Shown here piece after piece: positions 21,519 to 33,900 of a DNA stretch of 64,000 bases. The DNA comes from Tetragonia tetragonoides. Its lineage: Eukaryota > Streptophyta > Magnoliopsida > Caryophyllales > Aizoaceae. Numbering within the stretch: position 1 is the stretch's first letter; each line of letters begins with the position of its first letter. Below the pieces are notes generated by a model. It was not told the origin of the DNA, made no database searches, and worked only from the letters and a program-made list of their open reading frames with translations. The stretch spans positions 33,348,501 through 33,412,500 of the forward strand of contig CM076154.1 of assembly GCA_038025085.1 (NCBI GenBank), read 5' to 3'. The translations under genes and the position numbers were made by a program.

Positions 21519-23087
21519 AGGGCTTGGCATAAGAAGCAACAAAGTCATGAACAGTGTGCTAATGACTAAACTTAATTGGAAACTTTTGAGAGATAATGAG
21601 AACCGGTTTTAAAAAGCAAATATCTCTGTAATAGGAACAAAGCCCATTGAGTTTAGGAATGGCTCCCATATTTGGCAAAATTTTGCTAAAGGGTGGGATG
21701 TCTTTAAAGACAACTCACTGTGGGTCATTGGTGATGGGAAACAAATTTTTCTTTGGTTTGATAACTGGATTGGCCTTGGCCTGGCCCCCTCAGAAAGTTT
21801 TTTGTTGGTCCGTTACTGCATCATGAATTTGATCTTACAGCTGACTCTATAATTCAGAATCAACAGTGGGAGTTGAATGGGTTATCCCTTGTACTGCCTG
21901 AGAATATTTTGTCTACTATTCATGCTATCCCTTTATCTGAAGGTGCTTGCTGTGACTTTTCTGTGTGTTTACTGGTTGATAATGATAAGTTCAATGCTGG
22001 GAAAACTTATGACTTATTGTTAAAAAAAGGGCATAATGATGTGGATCTTGATTGGATTTGGAGTGTCAATACACTTCCTAAAATTCAATTTCTTATGTGG
22101 ATTTCTTGGTATGATAGGCATGCACACAATCTTTCACTAGCAATTAGGGGATTGATACCAGATTCTTCATGTACTATTTGCCATCAAGCTACTGAGGATA
22201 CCTTGCATATCTTAAGAGATTGTCCCAATACTGCATTAATGTGGAAAAATTTTGAACTCCCTGATACTTTTTTCACTGTCAGTCTCAAAGTCTAGTTTCA
22301 AAGCAACCTGACCACAAACAATCACTCTTCTTCTACCCTCCCTTTGCCTACCCTCTTCTCCTTTTTAATTTGGAATACTTGGAAAAAAAGAAATGATTTC
22401 ATCTTCAACAACCATCCCCCTCCTGCTGACATTTGGCTGAAAAACACAAAGGCCAAAGCTTGGGAATATTGGGCCTTTCATCAAGGTGCTCAAAAAACCA
22501 AGGGAAAGAAGGATCAAGTAATGATTTCATGGGAACCACCACCACCTGGGTGGTTAAAAGTCAACACAGATGCCAGTTTTGATAGCAAAACCCTAGTAGC
22601 TACAATTGCAGGGGTGTTTCGAGAGCATAACTCGAACTGAAAATCAGGTTTTAGCATGAAGATAAGAGCAACAAACATTTTGACAGCTGAGTTGCTAGCA
22701 ATCAGAGAGGCACTAAAGATTATTAGAGCTAATCAGTGGGATAATATTATTATCTGTTCAGATTTTTTGAAGACGGTCCAATTGCTGACCAAACAACATA
22801 CTGATAAGAATACTCTTTTCAATATTCTTATGGAATGCAGGGAACAGATCGCGACCTTGGAGAATAAGAAGATCCACCATATTTTTAGGGAGGAGAACCA
22901 ACTTGCGGATGCTTTAGCTATTCAAGCTATGAATGATCTAACAATTTGTAATAGACTTAACATTATGCACTCTATTCCTAATAGCTGTATCAGATTGTAT
23001 AATTTAGATTGTAGGGGGACTCCATGTCCTAGAATGGTTGCAACGTAACTTATTTATAACAGTTCATTTTCATCAAAAAAAAAAAAA
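21519..23087 (+). mobile_element. 5'-truncated LINE with zf-RVT and RNase H
   Basis: Flanked by the 15-bp TSD AAAAGGCATTTGACT (21504-21518 and 23088-23102), with a poly-A tail just before the right copy. It encodes the 3' part of a plant L1-type ORF2. This comprises an RT-downstream segment (FAKGWDVFKDNSLWVIGDGK), a zf-RVT region (CTICHQATEDTLHILRDCP, about 22170-22230), then an RNase H domain (KVNTDASF, AELLAIREALKII, HIFREENQLADALA) ending at TAA 23046-23048. Internal stops at about 22292 and 22638 and frame changes make it inactive. The reverse transcriptase core is missing through 5' truncation. Confidence 0.87.
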
Positions 23088-23102
23088 AAAAGGCATTTGA
23101 CT

Positions 23103-23638
23103 CAATGATTATCATGTTACCTTCTAATTTGAAAGTCTGAAGTTCAAGATGGGCTAGACTTCTTAATACATTTTTCATAACTAAGAGACATATGTACGTT
23201 CAACTCTGAACCAATTCGAAATTGAATGGGCTTCTACGTCCGAAGTGGGTTGGGTTGGGTAAAGCCCATTCTTACCTTCATAACAAACAAACAAAAAAAG
23301 CTTTTTAATTCAGATCATAAGTTCCAAAACCAATTTTCAAATTTCTGCATTACACAAGTATCCACGCTGGACTTTTTCATGAAAAAGTAGATATTTGCGT
23401 AAGAGAGTCCTAAATGAAAGAAACATGGTAACAAATCAGCATAATTGGTGACTATTAGCTAGGAATAAATATGGAAATTATAATCACCTTTTATGGAAAA
23501 ACACTCTTTTGGATGATCCCCATCTTTTTTAGTGACCATTGGGTTCACACTTGATCACAAAGCATAAAAAGCAGTTCCAATTTAACCACAGAACTAAAAA
23601 CTCAGAAAAAAACACACAGTAAAACACAAAACACAATA
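23103..23638. other. Spacer and upstream region of the F-box gene
   Basis: No gene. 23103-23290 together with the bases before the LINE (21480-21518) may be an old SINE split by the LINE (a weak box-B-like GAAGTTCAAGATG), but this is uncertain. The last 60 bases are A-rich and resemble the leader of the disrupted paralogue. Confidence 0.4.
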
Positions 23639-25583
23639 ATGAGTCGTAATCTTCATCATAAGTTTTCATGGTCAGACCTGCCATTAGAACTCGTCGAATT
23701 AATCGCCGGTCACCTGAAATCAAACTCTGATGATCTCCGTTCATTCCGCTGTGTTTGCAAACAATGGCGATCCTCCATATCACCTCCTTTTATCACTCTC
23801 TCTACTCACTTACCTCTCGAAATCCCTCCCCTTCCCCATCCCCCTGCATTCATCACTGATCGCCATAGTTCTTTCGTTGTCGTCTCTACCGCTGTCTATC
23901 TCCTCCGCCCACCTCTTCAACCCTCCTGTCCCGGCTGGCTTGTCGCTTTCGAGCAGACGAGTCCTGGTAAAGTTCGCCTTTTCCACCCCATTACTAGGCT
24001 CCCCATTGTAACTTTCCATGAAGATAATAATTTCCCTAAAATTGTCCCTAATGTGTTTACCATGCAGATTAGTAAAGGGTTTAGCTTAAGGTTAAGTGAT
24101 GGGGTTAGCCCTGTGCTTAAGCGAAAGCCTAAGGCTTTTCGTGCTAACAAAGTGCTTTTGTGGCAAAACCCTTATAGGGAGTTATCCCAAGATGGTGACC
24201 ATGAACAGCTTGTGGTGTTGCATAACACAGGGGATTTGGTATCCTTACGCCGAAATGATGGCAGTTATAAATCTTATAAAATTGGATCAAAAGGGTCTAA
24301 ATTTGATGACATTGTCATTCGCAATGGCATGGTTGTGGCGATTGACCGTGTTGGGAAACTTTATGGGATTGAGTATAAAAGGGTGAAAGAAACCAATTTA
24401 TATGTATTTGTTAGTATTCCAATTTTCAAAGGGACTAGTGAAACGCGCAAGCGGTTGTTGTTGAACTCGAAAACCAAGGATTTGTACTTGGTTGTGAGGA
24501 TTCAGGGGATCAAGAAGAAGACTAATTTCGAGGTTTATAAGTTGAACTCCAAGGATTGTGTGTGGGAGATGGTTCCAAGTTTGGAGGATATGGTATTGTT
24601 TGTGAGTTTCGATGCTTGTTTCTTTGTTCGAGCTCAAGATCTTCCTGGGTTTCAAGGGAATTGTATTGTTTTTCCGAAGGGTTGTTTCCCCGTTTACTCT
24701 GGTACAAACGCACCGGATAACTCGTATTTTGGGATTGGTGTGCATAAATACGGGGAGGGTGAAAATTTTGAGCTCATTTCGGCTTGCCCTGGGTTTTCTG
24801 ATGCCTTCTGGCCTCCTCCACAATGGATTTGGCAGGAAGATATGTCAACATCTCTCAAGTAAGTCGTCAAATCCTAAACTTATTTTGTTGAACTGCATTC
24901 TTGCTTTGTTTTTGGGTGCTTTGGTTTAGCAATAGGGTTCTCAATCTGTTAAAAGTGAGTAATTGAACAATTTAGTCATTTGAATTTTGTGAGTCCTTAA
25001 TTAAGTTCCCTAATCTTTGTATCTAATTGCTTAAAGCGTTTATATATCTATGCAAACTTAGGGACTTAAAACTGTAAAATGTAATGAGATTGTTTATGTA
25101 TCATGTAGCTCTGGCTCAACAATGCAATTTCAAGGTGTAGATGTGAGAACCAATTTAGTGCCTATCCTGCAAAAGATTTGGGCGAAACACGGAGACATAT
25201 TGGACAGCAGTGGAGTCCGCTATCAACGCAATGTGGAAAGAGTCCTGGAGTCTCTTGCAGAGATAGTACTCATTCTGATAAAGAGCTCTGGGAGATTGCT
25301 GAATAAATCTCAAGAGGATGCTTTGAAAGCAGTCTTGCTCGATCTTCAACAAATGCGTCTCAAGGTAGACTGGTTGGTTCCCTTTGCTGAAAAAGCTGTA
25401 GCGTGTCGTAGAAACAGGTCTCTGGAAGATATGTCTTCAGAGCTTGAGAGGGTGAAATTGCAAACTAAAGAAATGAAGCCAGAATTATGTGTCCATATGA
25501 ATGAGCAAGAGCAAAGACTGGCGAAGGGCAGAGGGACCTCAGATGCCATGGAGCTAGGAGAGTACTTAGTTGTCGATTCATAG
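23639..25583 (+). CDS. F-box/DUF295 protein fused to a PEARLI-4-like domain
   Basis: Two exons, 23639-24858 and 25109-25583, giving 564 residues. Exon 1 (about residues 1-406) starts MSRNLHHKFSWSDLPLELVE: an F-box at about 8-50 (LPLELVELIAGHL, CVCKQWRSSI), then a DUF295 beta-propeller-like region with LYGIEYKRVKETNLY and QDLPGFQGNCIVFPKGC. Unspliced, exon 1 would end at TAA 24860-24862. However, a canonical GTAAGT lies across that stop, and the acceptor at 25108 (CATGTAG) restores the frame into GVDVRTNLVPILQKIWAKHG. That exon (residues about 410-510) resembles the PEARLI-4 phospholipase-like family and ends in a charged helical tail. The dead tandem copy has the same donor phase and exon 2, which supports the splice. 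F-box proteins deliver substrates to SCF ligases; no catalytic phospholipase motif is seen in the PEARLI-4 part. Retention of the intron would give a 407-residue F-box/DUF295 protein alone. Confidence 0.8.
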
Positions 25584-26833
25584 ACTTAAGTTTTGATATT
25601 TATTGTTGTGTTAACAAGATTATGGTTGGCATTTGGAGCAGAAGACAGGCATGCTCTACATTTATGCCATACATTGATTAGATAGAAGGAATTTGACAGA
25701 ATTTACATGTACACAGGAATCAGGATTAGTTGTATTGCTTATTGATTTGCAAGTTTTCTTCTTTGCAATATTTGGTGTGGTCTAGGCTGTCGTCAGTTTG
25801 TATGTTGCGTCTGTGTTCTCCGGTGGCAGCTGGAATTTGTCAAGTTCAATTGCATTTGGTGGTTAATGTATTAGGACCGCGGAACAAAGGGTGGATAGAA
25901 AGTTGCTAAATAGCTGTAGCTCAACGCCATTGCAGATGCAGTGACCTTCTCTCAGGGGTATGGACCGATGATGTATTGGTTCTAAACAATGAAGACAATA
26001 CAGAGGGGGAGTATTTTTTGAAAACATCCTACAGTTCAAAGCCCTCCACAGATGGCATTTGATGACAGTAAGGAGAAAAAAAAAAGCAAAGGAAATAAGA
26101 AAGACGTTTCAAACAAAGGATATTGGTATAATTGCTGTTTGAAATGAGCTAAAGTGCCATTTGATTGAGAAAACAGTCAAAACACCAATATCTAGGTTTT
26201 CTCTTCTATTTTTTTGATAGGGGACTAGGTTCTCTTTCAAGCACTAAAGACCAACTAATTGTGATTAATGGCTATTAGCTAAACATAGCATTTCAGGGAC
26301 TGAAGTTAACTGCATAAGAGGCTGCCAATATGAACCAAAACCCAGGAACTTCCCAAGAAGCCCTTGAAATTTAAGATCCCAAAACTTTTTACTGCAGAAA
26401 TGATAACAAGACCAGGCTCTGTGATAAACTCTACTAGTTTGCTTGATCATCAATTGCAATGTCTGACAAATACTGTATATAACTTCACATCAATCCGATA
26501 CTTGGAGTTAGTATATTTCAATACTACACATTATAGATCTATGTTTCAACATTCAATGATAAAAAAAATTGGTATTATCACGGTAAGACCAAATATTACA
26601 GGCTTCAATAGCACAACGCTAAAAATGATCCACCATCATTCTTTTCTTGTTCACAATGCACAACGAATTACAAGAAAGAGGGCAAAAATTTCACCATCTT
26701 GAACTAAAAGCACAAGCAAGTATTTTTGTTCATTTGTTCATCGTGTCCAGCTGATTTGAGCAGGTTTCAGTAGGCTGACAGGAAATCGAAGACTATAATC
26801 CTCGATGTTCAGAGGCTTAGATTTCTTATTTGG
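25584..26833. other. 3' flank of F-box copy 2
   Basis: No gene recognised. 25790-26400 is the diverged counterpart of 20390-20650. The open frame at 26364-26702 has no family resemblance and lies in this duplicated non-coding flank. Confidence 0.6.
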
Positions 26834-28147
26834 TCAGGTGTCAATTAAATTCAGACTGCCAACATGAGCAACTGTATCAAAGTTCTCTGGTAGTCCATGA
26901 ATGGTAAGATCCTCATACAATTCAGCTTCGGGATCATAGTAGCACCAAGCTTTGTGTTCATACTGCATCAAGAACTTACCATTCTTCAGGCAGCATACTA
27001 CATTCATCTTGCTATTCTCTCTACTACTGTCACTGTGTCTCAGAACAGCAGGCAAATAATGTCCCATGATGAAAATTCTGGACCAAGACCCTTGCGTGTA
27101 ATCTGTCATAACCCATATCTCCCAGCTTTCTTCTGTACGGTCAACAACAGCTGATAAATTCCCTCCAACAACTAGCAAGCTAGAAGTACCACTAGGTGAG
27201 GTAATTTCTCTAAATTCCTCGGCAGCCAAGTCAAACGCAATTATCTGCTGGACTTTCCTCGGTGTTTTAGCTCCATTGTCTAAGACTTCTCTTGAAGTCA
27301 TCCAATGTAGAGAACCAATAACCCAAATACCTATTTTCTTGTACATATATGGTGCTGCATCTATGAGAAGCCAACAGGACGGTTTCTGCAAAGCTCTCCA
27401 CGAACAACTTGTCCCAATGGTCAAAATCTGAATCTCTAAGACTTTTCCTTCCTTGCCATTTTCAAACGGCATTAGTTCCCCCCGTTTATCACTATATCCA
27501 GCCATTAGTACTTTATATTCTCCAGTTCCAACATGGTACCCAAAGCCATATGCAGACAGTCTATAAATTACTTGTGACGGTCTAGGCAACTTCTTAAAGT
27601 GTGCTGTTAAAGGATTATATATGAAACCCCGCTTATTAGATTCATTTCCTGAATCATTGTTAATACATAAACATAAATACCCATAACATGATCCAATTAT
27701 GGAGTATTCGCGCATCAATCCCTTGAACGGGACTTTGATCCTTTTCACCTTACCCACATATCGGTCGAGAGAATCAAAGTTAAGAAGACTCAGATAGTCT
27801 GGGAGTAGTGTAACTAGTCTAAATCTGTGGTGGAAGATAAGAAAAGGGCTGTTGTCAGATCCATGTTTGAGGTGCATCAAAGCAAAATGCTGACTAGTTG
27901 CTATGTTCTGAAAGGGTTTGCAAATGAGACTGGACTGAACCACAAAAGTTATTGGGAGCTTTAACAATATGTCCTGAATGATCTCAGGTAGCAGAATCCT
28001 CGACGAATCGCTAAATTCTGTTATCTCCGGTTTGTTTCTGCTAGCAAGTATTCCTTGGACAACATTGGGAGGCAAGCGCTCCAACCAACCACCAGTAGCT
28101 TTACCCTTTTGGTCCTTGCATCCACTTTTGTAAAACTCTGAATCCAT
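26834..28147 (-). CDS. F-box protein, FBA (F-box associated) type
   Basis: Single coding exon of 437 residues. The F-box is at about residues 45-90 (LLPEIIQDILLKLPITFVVQ, then SLICKPFQNIATSQHFALMH). The FBA-type region follows (GSCYGYLCLCINN, YNPLTAHFKKLPRP, YGFGYHVGTGEYKVL, IGIWVIGSLHWMT, IIAFDLAAEEFREI), ending with WCYYDPEAELYEDL. Length and order match the family of SCF substrate receptors often annotated as F-box/kelch or At3g06240-like. The N-terminus holds a second F-box-like start (LERLPPNVVQGIL). The start is the first ATG after an in-frame CAG acceptor at about 28152, so a 5' untranslated exon near 29075-29220 (donor AAAAG/GTACTT on the minus strand) is likely. It is the third F-box locus in the window but is not closely related to the DUF295 pair. 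Confidence 0.85.
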   Translation of the reverse strand: MDSEFYKSGCKDQKGKATGGWLERLPPNVVQGILASRNKPEITEFSDSSRILLPEIIQDILLKLPITFVVQSSLICKPFQNIATSQHFALMHLKHGSDNSPFLIFHHRFRLVTLLPDYLSLLNFDSLDRYVGKVKRIKVPFKGLMREYSIIGSCYGYLCLCINNDSGNESNKRGFIYNPLTAHFKKLPRPSQVIYRLSAYGFGYHVGTGEYKVLMAGYSDKRGELMPFENGKEGKVLEIQILTIGTSCSWRALQKPSCWLLIDAAPYMYKKIGIWVIGSLHWMTSREVLDNGAKTPRKVQQIIAFDLAAEEFREITSPSGTSSLLVVGGNLSAVVDRTEESWEIWVMTDYTQGSWSRIFIMGHYLPAVLRHSDSSRENSKMNVVCCLKNGKFLMQYEHKAWCYYDPEAELYEDLTIHGLPENFDTVAHVGSLNLIDT

Positions 28148-29285
28148 GTCCTGTTCTTTCCAAGGTTGAAGACAAGTTTATCAAATTTCACATCATGCAA
28201 ATTTTAATTTAAAGTTCGAAAAATTCTTGATAGCTGCTTCATTATCAATGTGAATATTCTGAGATTATACTACAGTATTGCAAACAGGAAATTTCATGTT
28301 ATGTCATAACACCATGTCATCATCATGATAATGTGGTACATTACATAGTCTACATACCCAACTATCAGAATTGTAAGATACAGTACGTGCGCGCCTACAA
28401 TTCTCTTTCATGATTCTAATTAGTAACCTCTCTATGAGACTCTCACAGGGGTAAGGTTGCGTACAACCGACCCCCCCTATCCTGCCTAGGCGGGAGCCTC
28501 TTTGGAGGCACTGGGGTAATGTTAATGATTCTAATTGGTAACCTGGGCGATACCACATAAACATGCAACATGTATTGTACAGCAAATATGGGGAAACCCC
28601 TGACTATTAAAAGATTTTAATTTGCTTGGCGAGATGAATCAAATGATCAGCTAAAAAAACAGCATAAGATAGAGTAATATTAATACTATTATTTTGCGTT
28701 CAAGATACACAAAACATCAGCAAATTATAGTTTTAGCTACACCTTTGGGTTGTTTATTCAATGTTCATGCATTGTCACAACTCACAAGAAAGAAAAATCA
28801 AGTAAAAGGACCACTATTTTCAAGTTCTAGGAATACAGTCAATACCAGGATTAACAGATTTTCCACCATAATAATAGTTACAAAAAAATATGCAGAACTT
28901 CAAAAGAGAAAAATAGTAAACAACACAGAAGAAAAAAATATGGAAAACAGAATTTAGTCTTCTTTCTTCTGGGATACGAGTGATCAAACAACCACAGAAG
29001 CTATAGCAGCCATGCCTAATTGAAGTAAATATATAAAAATATAAAGGAAAAAGTATGAGTTTGATGAAGTACCTTTTGGGTTTTGTTTAGCAAGATTTTC
29101 GCAGAAAGCTGAAGGCAAATTGTGGAGTTTCCGGGAAAGTTTGTCCAGGAATATGAGAGGTTATGAAACAGTCCCCAATGCCTTCCAAAAAGAATAGACT
29201 TATTATTGTGAAGAAACTCTAGACACGGACTCCGACTGGTTTGGAGGAAAACGTTCTATTTGGGTGGGGGGGGGGGGGGGGCTTG
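28148..29285 (-). other. Upstream region and probable 5' UTR intron of the FBA gene
   Basis: Non-coding apart from a SINE at 28429-28524. AT-rich. A poly-G run of about 16 bases (29266-29281) adjoins the hAT MITE. Confidence 0.5.
28429..28524 (+). mobile_element. Au-like SINE, 5'-truncated
   Basis: Contains GGGTAAGGTTGCGTACAACC, CCTAGGCGGGAGCC and GGCACTGGGGTAATGTT, the conserved 3' half of the widespread plant Au SINE. Flanked by a TSD of about 20 bp with one mismatch, beginning ATGATTCTAATT (28410-28428 and 28525-28544). Confidence 0.85.
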
Positions 29286-29823
29286 TAGAGCTCGCAAATA
29301 TGTCGTATTGTGTCGGGTTTGTGTTTGTGTCAAAGTTAATCGGGTTAGAAATCTCGTGACATTAACCTGACCTATTTATTAATCATGTCGGAAATCTTCA
29401 ACACTAACCCAATCTGCTTAATAATCGTGTTATTCGTGTTGACTCGCTTAACTTTTTTAATCAAATATTTTTTCGGAAAATAAAAAATATAACATCAAAA
29501 ACTAAATAAAAATAGTAAATAAAGTTTGAAATATAACTTTTAAGCTTTCATTGGTATATTAGTCAATTGAAGTAATGAATACCATAGATTTAAACTTTAT
29601 TTTTTGATATTATCATTAGTTAAGTGACTTATTTTTTGACATATTTGAATAATCGTATTAGAGCGTGTCAATTTTGTGTTGAAAATTTCAACACCAACTC
29701 AATCTGTTTAACTAAACAGGTTAGTCGTGTCGACTCGCTTAAGTTAATCGTGTCAAAAATCTCAACACTAACCCGTTTATTTCGTGTCCGATTATCGTGT
29801 CGTGTCAACTTTTGCCGACTCTA
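29286..29823. mobile_element. hAT-type MITE (538 bp)
   Basis: Flanked by the perfect 8-bp TSD GGGGCTTG (29278-29285 and 29824-29831). The terminal inverted repeats (TIRs) read TAGAGCTCGCAAATA and TAGAGTCGGCAAAAG. The interior is built from repeated words such as TTAATCGTGTC and CTCAACACTAAC. No transposase. Confidence 0.85.
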
Positions 29824-29839
29824 GGGGCTTGACAAAGAG

Positions 29840-29945
29840 GAAAGTTTGGCCTCCGGTATTCGTGTAGGTGCTCCCTATAAGGCTTGAACCCATGACCTGG
29901 TCTATAAATTACAACTTGTTTACCAGTGAGCTAACACCTCTTAAG
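29840..29945 (-). mobile_element. tRNA-derived SINE remnant
   Basis: The minus strand shows an A-box-like TTAGCTCACTGGTAAACAAG and a B box GGGTTCAAGCC at tRNA spacing. No TSD or tail recognised. It is not a tRNA gene, because there is no closed acceptor stem. Confidence 0.5.
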
Positions 29946-30985
29946 TTCTTGTAACAGAAGTTTGAGTCAACAATATAATCAAAATCCCATTTGAAGTAGT
30001 ATTTCTCAGTTTTCTCGAAAGAAAAATCAGTTTTCGGAAAATCCTTCTTTCTTTTTTTGATATGATTATAATTGTACTCCAAACCCTTTTTTTTTTAGGG
30101 AATAGTTTCTATTTCCAGTTTCGAAAGAGTAAAATTTTAGCACTAATTTAGTTTTACAAAAGAGATAAGATCCAAGTTAAATTTAAGTCCAAACTTTTTT
30201 TTTATATTTTTTCTTTTTTGGTTCTTTGGTTGCTCTGCTTATTGTGGCCTGGCTCTGCTTATTGTAGCCACTAGCCAGGCCACAATAATTGCTTATTGTG
30301 TACCTCCATTACCAAAATTCATGGCTCGCTCTATCACTAGCTGTTCTCTGAGCACACTTCTTCAAGCAGTAAATAACAAAATCTCAAAGTTAAAAATATC
30401 CCAAAATCATAAATGAAATATTGGAATGAAAGCTATTTCATATGTCCATGGCTTGAAACTTCTGAGCAAATATAGCAAACACCCTGCAGGATAACTGTAA
30501 GACTTAAGACTGTTGAGAAAGCAGAGCTTTAACTCCCTATATTGCCAAATTCCAGGGTCATGTAGACATGTAGTGTTGTTAAGAATAAAATTGACAAAAA
30601 AAAGAGCAAAGAAATCTATTGCATTGATCCTTGAAATAATCCAAATCGGCCATTACAGTCATATTTCAGAAGAAAAACAACTAGCATACCTTACATTGAA
30701 ACAAGAGAGTGATCTGAAACCTTTTCTTCAGAAATAATGTAACAAATTGCAGGAAAACGAAAAGATAAAATGTGTGTCAGAAACTTCGGCCACATTTCGA
30801 ACTTTCTATTGATAGTCTTGATCCTCGATTTGTATGAACGCAAGATGGAAGCAAAAACTCACCAAATAATCTTCATTTACAAGCTCAAACTAGCTAGTTG
30901 TCGGATGATCACACTTCCTGTAACTAAAAGGATCAAGCTGGAAGCATGAGGACTTCAAATTCTTTTTCTTGTAAATGAACTAAGA
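29946..30985. other. 3' flank of mannanase A, duplicated downstream of mannanase B
   Basis: No gene. 30285-30985 matches 37875-38690 in patches (CTTCATTTACAAGCTCAA, GCTTATTGTGT). This marks the distal edge of the tandem segmental duplication. Confidence 0.6.
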
Positions 30986-33900
30986 TCACCGATTTCGTAG
31001 ACACAAATCTCTCAAATGTCCTTTCAGATCAGAACCCTCATGCAGTAAAGCCAATTTACATGACTGCCCTGTTATCAGCTCAAATGTCGATCGCCTTTCC
31101 CAGGGAACTATCCCAAAATCATCACCATAATCTTCCATTCCTTTCACAAAGAACTGCCAAATAAGAGCACCAGCACCCGCCCTTTTCCTTTTTGCAGACT
31201 TGTATGTGATATCGTAAACAACTTTGATAAGCCTATCACGATGGGCAGGATCAAAGTCCTCATTCTGGTGTGAAAGTCCAAATTCTGTAAGCAGGACAGG
31301 CTTCTTAAGTTGTTTATCACCATCTTCATTGTGAGATGACACCCACTTCCGAGCAAATTCTAATTTTTCTTCAATGTTATCCACTTTGACCCTATCAAGA
31401 AAGAACAAAATTGGGTGATATTAGGAAAGTTGTACCATGGGATGCGAAAAAGTAGTTTGGTGCAGGTCTGAAATTGCAGAAAATCTAACGAGATATAGGA
31501 GTGCACCACAAGTAAAAGCTTTAGCTTCATTTAAAAATAGCTTGAGAAATTACTACAACACCAGCACCCAGTGTTCCCACTGTTGGCGGTGTCTAAAAAG
31601 GTCAAGACGTAAAGAACCTTACCCTGACAAAATTTGTCACATAGGCTGTTTTGAAAGACACACAGGAGACAAATAGGTTTTGATACCAAGCAGTATCCCA
31701 ACTAGAGACTAGAATAACAATCCTGTATATAGTAGCATACATACCAAGTAACAATACTCACCATTTGTCAGGGTACAAGTGAACAGAAGCGAAATCAATT
31801 GTCGGTATATCATTGTCGCGAATAAAATCAGTTCCGAGTGTAGATACCCATTCTGACGGGTTTACAGCTTTTTTTGCACTTTTTGGGCCATAAAATCCCT
31901 CATAGCCAACTGTAACAAGATGTTTCTCATCAATATCTTTCACAAAAGCTGACATTTCCTTGACCCAATCCTGCAGAAGGATTTCAAGTTAAAATTCCGA
32001 CAAAGTCACATAATGACAATTTAGTTCCACATCCCGCTTACCCTGCCCCAAACCTCCCATGCTGATTATGATAGGCAACATATGCACTGGTATGTTCACA
32101 ATGGTTTATATCGGCACTATGAAAGACGTATATTGTCCAATATTCTTAGGGGCCGTTTGGTTGGGGGTAATGATTAAGGGGGTAATAGAATGCATTTTTA
32201 GGCTAAAATGGTAGGTATGTGAGGTAGTGGGAGTTAGATTTTGTGAAAAGGAGGGTAATGATTACCCCCATTTGGGGGATAATAGAAACCCACCTCCCCA
32301 TAGGGTAATGATTTTCCTTCATTTTCTCCATTAACCCCCTTTAATCATTACCCTCATCACCACTTCACCTTACTATTTTACACTTTATTTTGCTCCATAA
32401 CCCCCTTAATCATTACCCCAAAACCAAACGGCCCCTTAGTATTATTCAGTTTGTAAGGAGTCTAAATCTGGATAAATGAGCAGAACAATATCCATTAAAA
32501 AGGAAAATATTGGGTTCACCACTAGGGCACCCCCCTCCCCCAACCATGAGGCCAGACATGTAGGTGAAGGAGATATTTGTGCCCCCCCCCCCCCCCGGCC
32601 ATTTGGCCACATTTCTTGCCAATACAATAAAAAAATTACTCAGTACCCCAGGAATCTATCAGGAATGGAAGATTTATTGTTTTAAGCCAAGGAACTCACA
32701 TGATAAGTGTCACCTGAAGGATCAGATGTGCAACGTGGCTCATTCATCAGTTCCCAAGCAAGGATAATGGGATCATCCCTGTATTCAATTCCAGTAATGG
32801 TATTCTTCCTTGTAAGCACTGCCTGCAAATGTTTCAAAACAAATAATAATTTAGGTAAGCACAAGCAGACTAGAAATATTCTGTCATTGTAGTTACCGAA
32901 AGCACCCAAAGATCTACCATCACTTCAATTAAGTAACAAGAGCATGAATATCTTCTGTGCTTAAGTACGGGAATTTGGCTTAACCTGATATATGTTCCCT
33001 CATATTCTAGGCAAGATAACAGTTTGCAGGGTTTCGACTCTACTCAGGTGTGATACTGTAACATAGCCAATCATGCAAAGGAGTTAAAGAGACAACTAAA
33101 GCAAACGAAGCCTTTCAATTTTGGTCAACAAGTACGTTCCATAATCATTTCTCGGCATATCCTAGAAAAATGTTCAATGGAGTCTTTGGAAGGGATACCC
33201 AGGCACCAATTTACAAGATCGTCGAATCTTACATGTCAACAACCTGGAACCATAAGATGCTGGAACCACCTTACATGAGCAGCGAGCTCATGCAAATAGG
33301 AGGGTTAGAAAGAGAATACCTTGACATAAGTCTTGAAATAAGTCTGTATGGTTGGATCATAGAAGAAGGAATCGTTAGAAGAGCTTATCCCAAGGCCTTC
33401 TTTCCATGCCCATTCGACATATTGAGTTTTTCCACCATATGCATGCAAATTGTTGACTAAACTCAGAATCAGCCTGATCCCATTTCGTCTTGCTTCGGCA
33501 ATTACAAAATCCAAGGCCTGCAGTCCATTTAAGTCAGTAAGGAGTTGTTGATAATTGGCAGAGCAACACTTGATATATGCAATTTTTGATTCACAGTGAA
33601 AGAAAATTGGATATTCAAAATAGGCACATGATTATTGGGTTTCAAAAAGCAGATCCAAATGGTGGATGGCCGTTCTCATTTCAAGTGGAAACTTACAGAT
33701 ATGAAAAGGAAAAGTAGAAAGACTTTAAAGAGTTTTCCTTTGCACATAGAGTGCCAACAATCAGTTTGCTGAGTCTTGCACCATTTCATATGCCAACGCA
33801 AAGTTCTCTAATTATTAGGAGGCCTGAAATTCTTCTTACCTCTTACTCCTTTTTTTTTTTTAGACAAGAGAAAATTTTATTAATCAATCAAAAGAAAGAA

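Noticed and set aside
26364..26702. 112-residue plus-strand ORF
   Set aside because: Lies in the duplicated 3' flank of the F-box genes; the matching region at 20560-20900 does not keep the frame.
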